Of a stretch of 64,000 nucleotides of DNA, positions 41,479 through 52,680 are shown one piece after another. Each line of letters begins with the position of its first letter. The first letter of the stretch is position 1. The stretch comes from JACCXG01 sp963750935 (GTDB lineage: Bacteria > Acidobacteriota > Vicinamibacteria > Vicinamibacterales > 2-12-FULL-66-21). Location: NCBI GenBank assembly GCA_963750935.1, contig CAVVSR010000020.1, positions 1-64,000 on the forward strand. Reading direction: 5' to 3'. The notes below the pieces were generated by a model, which did not search any database, was not told where the DNA came from, and saw only the letters and a program-made list of their open reading frames with translations. The translations under genes and the position numbers were made by a program.

Positions 41479-41691
41479 TCGCCGCTCTGCCCTCGACCCT
41501 GAGGGCGTCGCCCGAGTAGTCGCCTGGATATCGGTCCGCCCGGCTGCTCGTATGAAGGCCATACAGCCACGACAAGGCTGTTTACAGCGCCGGACCCTCA
41601 CACTAGGATCGAGTTCCCAACTCTTTCTTGTCGACTTCGCCGCATCAGCCCGCCGAGGCGCGCCGTTGCGTTGCACGATCAACGAACATTG

Positions 41692-44491
41692 ATGGCCAGA
41701 GAGTCCCGCAGCGGCGGTCACGAGTCCTCATCCGCCGAACAGGCCCTGACGAGCGGCGGCTCGGCGCTGTACCGCCGCATCGTCGAGCAGGCCCAGGTCG
41801 GGATCTGGACGCTCGACAGCGACGGCGTCACCGACTTCGTGAACGATCGCCTGGCGGTAATGCTGGGGTATCCGCCGGCCGAGATGACGGGCCGCCGGTT
41901 CACCGACTTCGTGCGCCCTGGCAGCATGGACTGGGCCGAGGCGCGGTTCGACACCCGCAAGCGCGGCGTCCCGGAAGAGGGCGGCGTCTGCGATCTCCTC
42001 ACCCGCGACGGCCGCACCATCCAGGTCCGCTACGACGCGTCACCGATCCGCGACGACGACGGTCGCATCGTCGGCGCGCTGGCGGTCGTCACGCAAGCGA
42101 CCGAGGCCGACGCCCACCTTCGGCACTTCGCGTATCTGGCCCAGAACACCAGCGACTTCGTCGGGATGTGCGACCTCGAGTTCCGGCCGTTCTTCGTCAA
42201 CAAGGCCGGCGCCCAGGCGGTGTCGCTGGCCGATCGATCGGACGCGACGGTCTTCGACTTCTTCTTCGAAGAGGACCACGACTTCCTCCGCCGCGAGTTC
42301 TTTCCGAAAGTGCTCCGGGACGGCAACGGGTCGATCGACATCAGGTTCAAGCACTTCGCCACCGGCAAACCGGTGTGGATGCACTACAACGTGGTGCGGA
42401 TCGAGGACAGCGAGGGACGCGCCACCGGCTACGCGACGATCAGCCAGGACCTGTCCGAGCGCAAGCGTTCCGAAGATCTGCTGATGCAGATCGCGACCGA
42501 ACAGGAAGAGTCGCTGCAGCGCCTGCGCGAGCTGGCGGACTCGATGCCGCAGATCGTCTGGTCGGCGACGGCCGACGGCGTCGTGGATTACCGGAACCGT
42601 CGCTGGTACGAGATGACCGGCACGACGCAGCTGGGCGAAGTCGATTCGACGCTGTTCGTGCACCCGGACGATCGGGCGCCGGCGGCGCAGTGCTGGGCGG
42701 CCTGCCTCGCGAGCGGGGCGCCGCTCGAAGCGGAGTTCCGGCTGCGGTTCCCGGGCGACGACGAGTATCGGTGGTACGTGGCGCGCGGCGTCCCGGTCCG
42801 CAACGCCGCCGGCCAGGTGATCAAGTGGTACGGCACCCACACCGACATCCATGAATGGAAACTCGCGGAGGCGCACCTGTCGGAGAGCCGCGAGCGACTG
42901 CGCGCGGCGCTCGAGGCGTCCACGACCGGGACCTTCCGGTGGAACATCCAGACCAACGACCTCGATTGGGATGACAGTCTCGACCGCTTGTTCGGCCTGA
43001 CGCCGGGGGAGTCGCCGCGCACGCTCGAGGGCTTCATCGCCTCGGTGCACCCGGACGATCGCCGCGCGGTGATCGAGCAATGCGAGGTCTGCGCGCGCGA
43101 GGGCGTGGACTTCGAGATGGAGTTCCGGGTGGTCTGGCCAGATGGCACGGTGCGCTGGCTGATCGATCGCGGCCGGTCCTACGTCGACGCCGGCGGCCGG
43201 CCGACCTACATGACCGGCGCGTGCGTGGATGTCACCCAGCGCAAGGCCGTCGAGGAGCGTCTCGCGCACAAGCGCCGGATCCTCGAGCGGATCGCCCGCG
43301 GCGCGCCGCTCGCGGAAGTGCTCGAGGCGGTGGTGAAACTGCTCGAGTCGCACTGGCCCGACGCGATTGCCTCGATCATGCTGGTTGACGAGACCGGTCG
43401 GCTGCGCGTCGGGGCGGCGCCGCGTCTGCCGCCGTCGTATGCCAGCAGCATCGAGGGGCTGCGGATCGGACCGGCGGCGGGCTCGTGCGGCACCGCGGTC
43501 TACCGGCGCGAACCGGTCCTGGTCTCCGACGTCGACACCGACGCGCTCTGGGCCGACTACAAGCACCTGATCATGCCGTTCGGCCTGCGCGCGTGCTGGT
43601 CCGTGCCGATCGCCACGAGTACGGGACGGATAGTCGGCACCATCGCCGTCTACTACCACGAGCCGCGCCTGCCGCGCTCGTCGGAGACCGAGCTGGCGCT
43701 GGATACGGCGGCGTCGCTGGCCGCGATCGCCATCGAGAAGGGACTGTTCGAGCAGGCGCTGCACGAACACGCGCGCGCCCTCACCGCGGCAAATCAGAAC
43801 AAGGACGCCTTCCTGGCACGGCTGGCGCACGAACTGCGGAATCCGCTTGGCGCGATTCAGACCGCGCTCGAGGTCTTCCGGTTGATGCTCGACGAGTCCT
43901 CGCCGATGCAGCGGCCGCGCGGCGTCATCGACCGGCAGACGAAGCACATGATTCGGCTGATCGACGAGCTCAGCGATCTGTCGCGGATCGGCACCGGCAA
44001 GATGGAGCTCCGGCAGGAGCCCGTCGACGTCCTCGCGATCGCGTCAGAGGCCGCGGAGACGATCCGTCCGCTCGCCATGGGCCGGCAGCAGCGTCTCGAG
44101 CTGGTGCTCCCGTCGACGCCGGCCGGTGTGGTCGGCGATCCGGCGCGCTTGACGCAGGTCTGCCTGAACCTGCTGAACAACGCAGTGAAGTACACGCCGG
44201 AGGGCGGCACGATCGAGCTGGCGGTGACCGGGACCGAGCGGATGGTGTCGATCCGCGTCAGCGACAACGGCATCGGCATCGCGCCCGAGATGCTGCCGCG
44301 GGTCTTCGATCTCTACGCGCAAGCCGACCCGGCGGGCGAGCACGCGCAGGGCGGAGTCGGCATCGGCCTGCACCTGGTGCAGAGCCTGGTCAGGCTCCAC
44401 GGCGGGAGCGTCACCGCGTCCAGCGACGGGCCCGGCTGCGGCAGCAGCATTCGAAGTGTCGCTCCCACGCGATTCCGGCGCCGCGTCGTAG
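41692..44491 (+). CDS. Multi-PAS / GAF sensor histidine kinase (frameshift at 3' end)
   Basis: About 932 residues. The ATG at 41692 is preferred over a TTG at 41671. Four PAS domains (about 25-145, 150-265, 285-395, 410-530), a GAF domain (about 540-690), HisKA with His near 710 in LARLAHELRNPLG, HATPase with NLLNNAVKYTPEGG and the G1 and G2 boxes (DNGIGI, GGVGIGL). No receiver domain. It is soluble. The C-terminal tail is shifted near 44450; the restored frame reads FEVSLPRDSGAAS and stops at TAG 44489. As written the frame runs on to 44868, into the next gene. It probably senses redox or small ligands. Confidence 0.88.
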
Positions 44492-44577
44492 CGACGCCGA
44501 CGCGACAGCCTGCTCCCGGGAAGCGTCCGGGCCAGCCCAACCGTGCAGCGGTCAGCCTCTCGCCAATCCCCGCCCCC

Positions 44578-44595
44578 TTCCGGCTAAAGCCGGAA
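44578..44595. repeat. Short perfect hairpin between histidine kinase genes
   Basis: TTCCGGCTAAAGCCGGAA is an 8-bp perfect stem around AA. It lies in the 237-bp gap between the two kinases. It could be a terminator (no T tract) or a REP-like element. Confidence 0.45.
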
Positions 44596-44728
44596 AGCCA
44601 CGGGGTGGACTGGGCAGGCGATCGCCGCGTGTACTCCCCCATTTACCCGAGGGTCCAGGCGCCGCAGACGGGTTACGCTTGGAATGGGGCTCGCCGTGCC
44701 GGGCCTCGCTCTTTCGCAGGGGGGACAC

Positions 44729-46098
44729 GTGCGCTTCAGAACCTGGCCAGTCGCCGCGCTTGGGCTCGCGGGCCTGCTCGTGCTCGTCGCCGTCTCCGTA
44801 CTGACCGCGTCGCGCGGCGCACAGGAGATCTACGCGCAGGTCGAAGCGTTGAACGCGCACCACCGTGAAGTGGACACGCGGCTGCGGCGGCTGCGCGCGG
44901 ACGTCCACCTGTCGAGCATCTTCATCCGCGACTACCTGCTCGACGCCGAGCGCGATCACGCCTCCGAGTACCGGCAGCGGATCGCCGAATACCGCACCAA
45001 CAACATGGCCACGCTCAAGGAGCTGCGTCCGCTTGCCGCGATCGGCGACGAAGACCAATCGCGTCGACAGCCTGCAGGCCAACCTCGAGCAGGACCTGGG
45101 AAGCGTTCGAACCGCTGTTCGACTGGACGACGGCGGAGAAGGTGTCGCAGAGCGTGCTGTTCCTGCGCCGCGAGGTGCTGCCCCGGCGCGAGGCCGCGCT
45201 GGCGCTCGCCGACGACATCGAGCAGTTCAACAACACCAACCTGGCGGCGCAGCGCGCGGAAGTCACCCGTCGCTTTGCGACGTTCCGCCGCGATCTCTAC
45301 CGGCTGCTCTGGCAAAGCCTGTCGCTCGGCATCGTGGTGGCCGGCATTGCCGTGATCAGGCTGCGCGTCGTCGAGCGGCGCACCGAAGAGCAGCGGTCGA
45401 TTGCCGCCGAGGCCGAACGGCAGATGCGCCAGCTGTCGCAGCAGCTGGTCGCGACGCAGGAAGAGGAACGGAAGAAACTGTCGCGCGAGCTGCACGACCA
45501 CGTCGGCCAGATGCTGACCGCGCTGCGCATGGAGCTCGGGCGGATCGATCGCGCGCGCGGCCGCGTCGACGCGGGCGTCTCCGCGGCGGTGACGGAGTGC
45601 CGGCAGCTCGTCGACAACGTGGTCCGCACGGTCCGCGACCTCGCGCTCGGCCTGCGTCCGAGCATGCTCGACGACTTCGGCCTGCAGCCGGCGCTCGAGT
45701 GGCACATCCGGGACGTCAGCCGCCGCTTCGGGCTGCCGATCGATCTCACGGCGACCGGCGACCTCGACAGCCTGCCCGACCCGCACCGCACCTGCGTCTA
45801 TCGCGTCGTCCAGGAGGCGCTGACCAACTGCGTCCGGCACGCCCGCGCCACCCGCGTCGAGGTCACGCTGGAGGGGCGCGGCGACGCGCTCGACGTCTCG
45901 ATCGCGGACGACGGGACCGGGTTCGATCCGGCGTCCAGATCCGTCGGGCTCGGCCTGCGGGGCATCGAGGAGCGGGTGCGCGAGCTCCACGGAACGATCG
46001 TCATTCGCAGCGTGAGCCGCAACGGCACGACCATCAGGATCCATCTGCCGCTTCCTGTGCTGGCTCCGGAGGTCTCGGTTGCGAGTCTTGCTGGCTGA
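44729..46098 (+). CDS. NarL-type sensor histidine kinase (HisKA_3), membrane, two frameshifts
   Basis: About 456 residues. AGGGGGG six to seven bases upstream favours the GTG at 44729 (an ATG at 44684 lies in the same frame). One N-terminal membrane segment (WPVAALGLAGLLVLVAVSV), a sensing region (about 40-190) with a second membrane helix near 205 (LSLGIVVAGIAVI), then HisKA_3 with His in SRELHDHVGQM, and HATPase with QEALTNCVRHARA, DDGTGF and GLGLRGIEERV. The frame shifts near 45052 and again near 45100, in a stretch where the protein reads LQANLEQDLGS then FEPLFDWTTAEKV. It overlaps the response regulator by 20 bp. Confidence 0.83.
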
Positions 46099-46726
46099 CG
46101 ATCACGGCATCGTCCGACGCGGATTGCGGAGCCTGCTGGAGAGCCAGCCGGGAATCGTCGTGGTGGGGGAGGCGGCGGACGGATTCGAGGTGCTGCGGCT
46201 GTGCGCCGAGACGACCCCCGACATCCTGATTCTCGACGTCGCGATGCCGAAGATGAACGGCATCGAGGTGGCGGCGCGCGTCCAGAAGATCGATCGTCCG
46301 CCGCGCGTCATCATCCTCAGCATGCACGCCGACGAGTCGTACATCATCAGGGCGCTGGCGGCGGGAGCACGCGGCTACCTGCTGAAGGACGCGACCGACG
46401 AGGATCTGCTGCCGGCGATTCGCGCGATCACCGCCGGCAAGCCGTTCTTCAGTCCGGCCGTGACCGGCGTGCTGATGGAGGACTACGTCCGGCAGCTGCA
46501 GGCGCGGGGACTCACCGATTCATACCACCTGCTGACCGATCGGGAGCGCGAAGTGCTGCAGCTGCTCGCCGAGGGCCGGTCGAACAAGGAAGTCGCGACG
46601 CTGCTCGACCTCGGTGTGTCGACTGTCGAGACGCACCGAGCCAACCTGATGCAGAAGCTGAACCTGCACAACACCGCCGAGATCGTGCTCTATGCGGTGC
46701 GCAAGGGAATCATCGTCCAATCCTGA
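46079..46726 (+). CDS. NarL/LuxR-type response regulator
   Basis: 215 residues. It starts with a TTG at 46079 inside the end of the kinase gene (LLADDHGIVRRGL), so the two are coupled. The receiver has acidic DD at the N-terminus and the phospho-acceptor Asp near 54 in LILDVAMPKMNG. The C-terminal helix-turn-helix is LTDREREVLQLLAEGRSNKEV and VSTVETHRANLM. It is the cognate partner of the HisKA_3 kinase upstream. Its 3' end overlaps the convergent OtsAB gene by 17 bp. Confidence 0.93.
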   Translation: MRVLLADDHGIVRRGLRSLLESQPGIVVVGEAADGFEVLRLCAETTPDILILDVAMPKMNGIEVAARVQKIDRPPRVIILSMHADESYIIRALAAGARGYLLKDATDEDLLPAIRAITAGKPFFSPAVTGVLMEDYVRQLQARGLTDSYHLLTDREREVLQLLAEGRSNKEVATLLDLGVSTVETHRANLMQKLNLHNTAEIVLYAVRKGIIVQS

Positions 46727-49023
46727 CGCGGCTGGCCGGGAGCGGGCTCACGTAGATGGTCGCGGCACCCGCGGCACCCGCGGCGGGCGCATAGCGCGGC
46801 CGGGCCCGCACCTGCCCCCGGAGCGGGAACGACTCTGGCGTTGCCGCCACTCCCGCCTGCTGTCCGCTCAGCATCCGCCGGAGGCTGCGCCGGTCCGGGA
46901 GCGACAGCATGCCCGGCAGCGCCCGGCCGCCGCAGGCGACGCGCAGATCCTCGGCGCGCAATACCTCGCCGGCGGCTTCGAGATGCTCGGCGCGATCGAC
47001 GAGGATGACCATGCGCCTCGGGATCCAGCTCGACGAGCTTCTGCATGCCGCGCGCGATCGACAGCCCGGCCAGACGGATCTCGACGTACGGCGTGGACGC
47101 CGAGGCCATGACGTCGTAGCCAAGCGACTCGGCGCCTTCGCCGAGGACCGACGCGAGCGTCTGCGCCTGGCTCCGTCCGAACAGCGGCTCGCTCCGGCCG
47201 AAGTGCCAGCGCAGCGACGCGCCGCACTCTTCCACGAACGAGCCCGGGGTCCGCGACACGAACTGTTGCATCAGCTCGCGGACGTCGTCCTTCCAGTCGC
47301 CGTTCGACCACTGGGTGAGGCGCCATCGATGCCCCTCGCGCTCGCGACGCCACAACCCGTTTTCTGCCCAGATCACCGCCGGCACGAGATCGAACCAGCG
47401 GTCCATCGTCTGGTGATCGAAGGCACTCACGATGTGGAGGGTCACGCCGGGACGTCCACACGTCGCCCGCAGCAGATCGATCAGCTCCGGATCGGGATCG
47501 GAGGGAATGCTGGACTCGGCGCCTTCGGCCAGCACGTCTTCGTAGCGGAGCACCAGCGCGAGGCGTCGATCCTGCGAGCCGGCGGCGTCGATCGCCGCGG
47601 CCACCGCCTCTCCCGCGTCCGGGCACTCGCCGGACGCACAGACGACGTCGTGGGTGAAGCGGGCCACCCAGTCGTCGATGGTGCGTCCGCTGACGCGCTG
47701 CCGCAGCGTCCTCATGCGACGACGCCGCTCGCGGGGCTCGAGATCCAGCGCGCGCGCCATGGCCGTGGCCATCTCGTCGACGGCATACGGGTTGACCAGC
47801 AGGGCCGCGCGCAGATCCTCGGACGCGCCGGCCAGCTCGCTCAGCACCAGCACGCCGTCGTCGTCCTCCCGCGCCAGGACGAACTCGCGGGCCACGAGGT
47901 TCATGCCGTCGCGCAGCGACGTGACCAGCATGACGTCCGCCGACCGGTACAGGGGCGCGAGATCGGCAGGGGACACCGGCTCGCGAACATATTTGACCGG
48001 CAGCCAGTCCGCACTGCCGAAGCGCGCGTTGATCGCGCCGACCAGCGCCTCGACGTCGCGGCTCAGGCCGGCGTACGACGGAATGTTCTCGCGCGACGGG
48101 ACCGCGACCTGGACGAGCTCGACCTGCCCGCGCAGCGCCGGCTGCTCGGAGAGCAGACGCTCGAACGCCGTCAGACGCGCGACGATCCCCTTGGTGTAGT
48201 CGAGGCGATCGACGCCGAGGAACCGGCGGCACGCCGGGTTGCGCGCCAGTCCGATGGCGGCAGGTTCGGCGCCCGGCGTCCCGTCCGCCGTGCGCTGCGC
48301 GTCCACGCCGATCGGATACGCGCCGACGCGAATGCTGCGGCGATCGGCAATGACGCTCGATCCGTCGGCGTGATACTCGGTGAGCTGGCGGACCGCATCG
48401 GAGAAGTGCGCGGCGTCCCGCGGCGTCTGGAAACCGACCACGGTTGCGCCGAGCATGCCGTCGAGGATCTCGCGGCGCCACGGCAGCACGCGAAAGACGT
48501 CGACGGAGGGAAACGGCGTGTGCAGGAAGAACCCGATCCGGGCCTCGGGAATGCGCGCGCGGATCAGCGCCGGCGCCAGCAGCAGGTGATAGTCGTGAAT
48601 CCAGACGATGTCGCCCGGCTGGTGCTGCGCGAGCACCAGGTCCGCAAAGCGTTCGTTGACGGCCCGGTAGGGCTGGAAGTCCGGCAGCGCGATGGGCAGG
48701 CGATCGAGCAGGTAGTGCAGGACCGGCCACAGCACGCTGTTGCAGACGCCGTCGTAGTAGCCGCTGACATCGTCGGTGCTGAGCGACACCGGCACGACGC
48801 GGCGCGCATGCAGGCGCCCAATCAACTCCGCGCGCGTGTAGTCGTCGACGGCCGGACACTCGCCAGGCCAGCCGACCCAGACATGATCGCCGCGCTGGTG
48901 CACGGCACTGAGCGCCGAGGCCAGCCCGCCGGTCGTCGGTGTTAGCTCGAGTCCGTCGGCGCCACACTGCACGGCAAACGGCAGACGGTTCGAAGCAATC
49001 AGCAGGCGTGGACGATCGGGCAT
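46710..49023 (-). CDS. otsA: Trehalose-6-phosphate synthase fused to an OtsB-like domain lacking catalytic aspartates (frameshift)
   Basis: About 770 residues. The ATG at 49023 has GGAGG nine bases upstream. The first 470 residues are a GT20 synthase: TTGGLASAL, WIHDYHLLLAP, the donor-binding VDRLDYTKGI, and LRDGMNLVAREF. It makes trehalose-6-phosphate from UDP-glucose (or GDP-glucose) and glucose-6-phosphate. The C-terminal 290 residues are HAD/OtsB-like, with VSAFDHQTMDRW and WAENGLWRR, but the phosphatase motif DYDGT reads RYEDV, so catalysis should be lost. One extra base near 47012 shifts the frame, after which the end (ELDPE to RMVILVDRAEHLE) continues. A separate OtsB would be needed to make trehalose. 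Confidence 0.85.
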
Positions 49024-49144
49024 CAGAGAGCCTCCAGTCCGTTCAGCGTAGGCCGCGCGCATCGCCGGCACAATCGGGCAAAGGGGGGAGCGCGACCGTA
49101 ACCGTGATCCGTGCGTTAAGCTGAACCCGCAGGCCACATCAGCA

Positions 49145-50539
49145 ATGCGAGCCCGTTCACATTTCCTGGCGACTCTCATCGTCGTGCTGGCGGCGGCCAC
49201 CACATCAATGTTCGCGCAGGCACGCCGATCGAACACCACAGGTGACGCGAGTACTCTTGACCAACATCAATCAGACGTCAGAGCGCATCATCACGACGCC
49301 AGCACGGCTGCGTTGTTCCCGTCGCGGGAGGCGTCCGGCACGTCGTGGGTTCCCGATGACTCGCCGATGTTCGGAAGCTCACGCACATGGGGCAGCTGGA
49401 GCGTGATGGTGCACGGCGTCGCCTTCGCGCAGTTCCTGTACGAGCCTGGCGACATTCACCGCACCGGAGGCTTCGGTACGCACCAGTTCAGCAGCGTGAA
49501 CTGGGGAATGCTGACGGCGCGCCGCGCGGCGGGGAAGGGGCGCCTTGGACTGCGCGCGATGGGCAGCCTCGAGCCGTGGACCGTCAGCGACTGCGGTTAC
49601 CTCAACTTTCTCGCCACCGGTGAGGTGTGCGAGGGTGACACGATCCACGATCGCCAGCATCCGCACGATCTGATCATGGAGCTTGCCGCCGACTACGATC
49701 GGTCGCTGCGCGGGTCGATGCGGCTGCAGGTGTACGGCGGTCTGGCGGGCGAGCCCGCGCTGGGACCGCCAGGGTTTCCGCACCGGCTGTCGGCCATGTC
49801 GAATCCGATCGCACCCATTGGCCATCACTGGCTCGACGCCACACATGTCACCTACGGCGTGATCACGGCCGGTCTGCACGATCGACGCTGGAAGGCTGAA
49901 CTATCGCTGTTCAACGGGCGGGAGCCGGACGCCAACCGCGCCGACCTGGACCTCGGCCCGCTCGATTCGGTTGCCGGGCGGCTCACCTGGCTGCCAACCG
50001 AGCACCTGGCGGTTCAGCTTTCGGCAGGTCATCTGCATCACGCGGAGGCCGAGGTTGGCACCCGGCTGCGCACGTCGGTGAATCGCGCCACGGCGTCCGC
50101 CACGCTGCACCGTCAGGCTGGTCGGGACACCACCTGGGCGACAACGTTCGCCTACGGCGTCAACTCAGGCCCGGAGCTCCTGCCGAACGGGATCCTGAAT
50201 GCGACGACGCATGCCGGCTTCGTCGAGACCAGCGCAACCGTGCGCGACCGCCACACGCTGTTCGGCAGGGCCGAGGTCGTCCAGAAGCCGGCTCACGACC
50301 TGCACATCCATGCGTTCCCGGACGACGTCTTCACGGTCGCGAAAATACAGACGGGCTACGCGGTTTCGTTCCGATCCGTGCGCGGCGTGGTTCCGGGTCT
50401 CGGCGGCAGCTTCTCGATGAGTCTGGTGCCGTCGCGGCTGGAGCCTCGCTACACAGGGCGATTCGCTCGAGGCGCCGGCGTGTTCCTGACGCTCCGGCCA
50501 GCTCGTCACCACATGCCGTCACTGAGGTCATCCAGCTGA
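49145..50539 (+). CDS. Outer-membrane porin-like protein
   Basis: 464 residues with a signal peptide (HFLATLIVVLAAATTSMFAQ). The middle has IHDRQHPHDLIMELA and NPIAPIGHHWLDATHVTYG, conserved in a family of barrel proteins that in other genomes often sit with copper or other metal-efflux genes (recalled, not checked). It is rich in Tyr/Trp strands and in His. No metal gene is in the window. It is divergent from otsA. Confidence 0.6.
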   Translation: MRARSHFLATLIVVLAAATTSMFAQARRSNTTGDASTLDQHQSDVRAHHHDASTAALFPSREASGTSWVPDDSPMFGSSRTWGSWSVMVHGVAFAQFLYEPGDIHRTGGFGTHQFSSVNWGMLTARRAAGKGRLGLRAMGSLEPWTVSDCGYLNFLATGEVCEGDTIHDRQHPHDLIMELAADYDRSLRGSMRLQVYGGLAGEPALGPPGFPHRLSAMSNPIAPIGHHWLDATHVTYGVITAGLHDRRWKAELSLFNGREPDANRADLDLGPLDSVAGRLTWLPTEHLAVQLSAGHLHHAEAEVGTRLRTSVNRATASATLHRQAGRDTTWATTFAYGVNSGPELLPNGILNATTHAGFVETSATVRDRHTLFGRAEVVQKPAHDLHIHAFPDDVFTVAKIQTGYAVSFRSVRGVVPGLGGSFSMSLVPSRLEPRYTGRFARGAGVFLTLRPARHHMPSLRSSS

Positions 50540-50600
50540 GCCGCGGCTCCGCCGAGACGGCATCGCTTGCGAAGGAAAGGCGCCGCGTGAGCGGCGACCG

Positions 50601-51767
50601 TCAGGCGACGTCTTCCTGCGCCTCCGGCAGCTCGAGCGACTGCAGCGGAGGCAGCGCCGGCACCAGCCCCTGCAGATCGCCGTACATCCCCGCCATGTTC
50701 AAGGTGACGGCGTCGAGCTGACGGGCGCGGCGCGCCCACTGCCGCTCGGCGGACCGGCGTTCCTGATCGAGATCCAGGCGCATCGCGTCGAAGGCCTCGA
50801 CCACCGCTTCGACGCGGTGCCGGAAGTCGGTGCCGGTCAAATAGCGGTGGAGCAGTTCCAGCCGCTCTTCCTTGTGCATCGCGGCATGGCGGGCGTGCGA
50901 CAGCGCAAGCAACTGGGCACGCACGATCGCCGCGACGCCCGGGGCGGTGGCGAAGTCCGTGACCAGCACGCCGTCCACACAGGCCAGCCGCGACGTGCCC
51001 TTCGGCAAACACGCCGACACCAGGATGGCGACGTCCGCGTGCATCGCGCGCTGGTCGGCCTTGAGCTTGGCGATCCAGCCGTCGCTCCAGTGCCGCGTGT
51101 TCTTGCATTCCCACAGAATCGAGCCGACCCGCCGGCCGCGCCCGTCCACGACGACGTGGTGCAGGTCGGCGCCGCGCACGCCCTGTGAGACCGGCTCGAT
51201 CTCGTCCAGCCGGCACGCCTCGCGCAGCAGCGCCTCGAGCTCCTGCTCGCCGGCCTCGCCCTGCGTCTGCTGGGAACCCTGTTCGGCCTTGCGGCGGAGA
51301 TCCTCGATCTGCCGGCGCATGTCGGCGAGCTGGCGCTCCTTCTCCGCGTCCTTGAGCCGATGCTCGTCGGCCAGCCGGACCTGCGTTTCGTCCACGATCC
51401 GGCGCCGCTCGTCGTCCAGCTGCCGCGCGACCGCCAGCTCGAGATCCTGACGCGCCCGCTCGAGATCCCGCTCACGCTTGCGCAGCTGCAGCTCCTGCTG
51501 CCTCGCCTCCGCCAGCTCGCGCGCCTGCTCCCGGACCTGCGCCTGCGTCGCCTCGAGATCCAGCGCCAGCGCCCGCTGCGCCTCCTGCGCGGCCTGTTCG
51601 CGGGCCCGCTCGCGCTCCACCTCGAAGTGATTCCGCAATTCCTGCTCGCGGGCGGACTGCTGCCGCTCGAACTGCTGCCGCAGCGTGTCTTCGATGTCGG
51701 CGCGCAGCGCGCGCGTGAGCGGAATCCGCTTGCCACATCCCGTGCACGTAATCGACTGGTCGGCCAT
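50601..51767 (-). CDS. DUF2130 coiled-coil nuclease-like protein
   Basis: 388 residues. The ATG at 51767 follows GGAGGGCGGGGGG. A short CxxC N-terminus (CTGCGKRIPL) leads into a long Gln/Arg/Glu-rich coiled coil (residues about 25-180), then the DUF2130 domain (about 185-370) with GSILWECKNTRHWSDGWIAK, an E-x-K arrangement like PD-(D/E)xK nucleases. Nuclease activity is an inference from the motif. Role unknown; RmuC-like DNA metabolism is a possibility. Confidence 0.75.
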   Translation of the reverse strand: MADQSITCTGCGKRIPLTRALRADIEDTLRQQFERQQSAREQELRNHFEVERERAREQAAQEAQRALALDLEATQAQVREQARELAEARQQELQLRKRERDLERARQDLELAVARQLDDERRRIVDETQVRLADEHRLKDAEKERQLADMRRQIEDLRRKAEQGSQQTQGEAGEQELEALLREACRLDEIEPVSQGVRGADLHHVVVDGRGRRVGSILWECKNTRHWSDGWIAKLKADQRAMHADVAILVSACLPKGTSRLACVDGVLVTDFATAPGVAAIVRAQLLALSHARHAAMHKEERLELLHRYLTGTDFRHRVEAVVEAFDAMRLDLDQERRSAERQWARRARQLDAVTLNMAGMYGDLQGLVPALPPLQSLELPEAQEDVA

Positions 51768-51833
51768 CCCCCCGCCCTCCATTCCCTTCAGACTCGCGTC
51801 GCCCGCGACGTGGCGCCATCATAGAAAGCAGGT

Positions 51834-51860
51834 GTGACAGGGGAGGTCAAAACGTATACT
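51834..51860 (+). promoter_or_regulatory. Possible promoter for lgt
   Basis: GTGACA at 51834-51839 and TATACT at 51855-51860 with a 15-bp spacer, slightly short. It would start transcription about 45 bp ahead of the lgt ATG. Confidence 0.4.
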
Positions 51861-51910
51861 CGCTGAAGTCTCCTGACCCGTCCGCCCGTCTTCACCGACA
51901 ACCGTCCAAC

Positions 51911-52667
51911 ATGTATCCGGTCCTGATCCGCATCGGTTCGTTCGAGATCACCAGTTTCGGCGTCATGGTCGCGGTGGCGGCGCTGGTCGGCCTCTGGCTG
52001 TTCCGGAAGGAGCTCGTGCGCGCGGCGCTGCCCGCGGAGGCGGCTGATGCCGGCATGGTCGGCGTGATCGGCGGGCTGGTGGGGGCCAAGCTCCTGTGGA
52101 CGATGGAGCATGCGGGAGAGGGACCGATCTCGGAGCTGCTGCTGTCTCGCGGCGGATTGAGCTGGTATGGCGGACTGATCGGCGGCGTCGGCGCCGGCCT
52201 CGTGTTCATCGTCCGGCACAAGTGGCCGGTGGTGCGCACGATCGCGGCGGCCACGCCGGCGCTGGCATTCGGTCACCTGATCGGACGCATCGGGTGCCTG
52301 CTGGTGGGCGACGACTACGGCAGGCCGACGTCGCTCCCCTGGGGGATCGCGTTTCCGCAGGGCCTGCCCCCCACGGACGTGCCGGTGCACCCGACGCAGC
52401 TGTACGAGGCCGCGGGACTTGCGATCCTCGGGTGGCTCCTGCTGCGGTGGCGACAGCAGCGGCGTGCCCGATCCGATCGTGCTCGGCCGATATTGCATCG
52501 GCGCCGGCGTGCTCCGGTTCGCGGTCGAGTTCCTGCGAGTCAACGACCGTGTGGTTGGCGGCTTGAGCGTCGCCCACCTCGTCTCGCTCGCCGCCATCCT
52601 GGCAGGCGTGGTCTTCGTGGCGCAATCAGGGCGCGCAGCACACGAGGGCTCGCGACGCTCCGCGTGA
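51911..52667 (+). CDS. lgt: Prolipoprotein diacylglyceryl transferase (Lgt), one frameshift
   Basis: About 252 residues. It has the seven-helix arrangement: first helix FGVMVAVAALVGLWLF, the conserved GLSWYGGLIGG (Lgt motif region) and the signature GRIGCLLVGDDYG, plus HPTQLYEA. It transfers diacylglycerol from phosphatidylglycerol to the lipobox Cys of lipoproteins, in the inner membrane. The frame shifts near 52460 and the last part (VPDPIVLGRYCIGAGVLRF ...) is recovered in another frame to TGA at 52667. Convergent with the tyrosinase gene, 13 bp apart. Confidence 0.85.
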
Positions 52668-52680
52668 CCGGCGCGAGCCG

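Noticed and set aside
41479..41691. Terminator or small RNA between the VWA gene and the histidine kinase
   Set aside because: A 6-bp GCCCTC/GAGGGC stem is present but has no T tract, and nothing else in the gap repeats or folds clearly.
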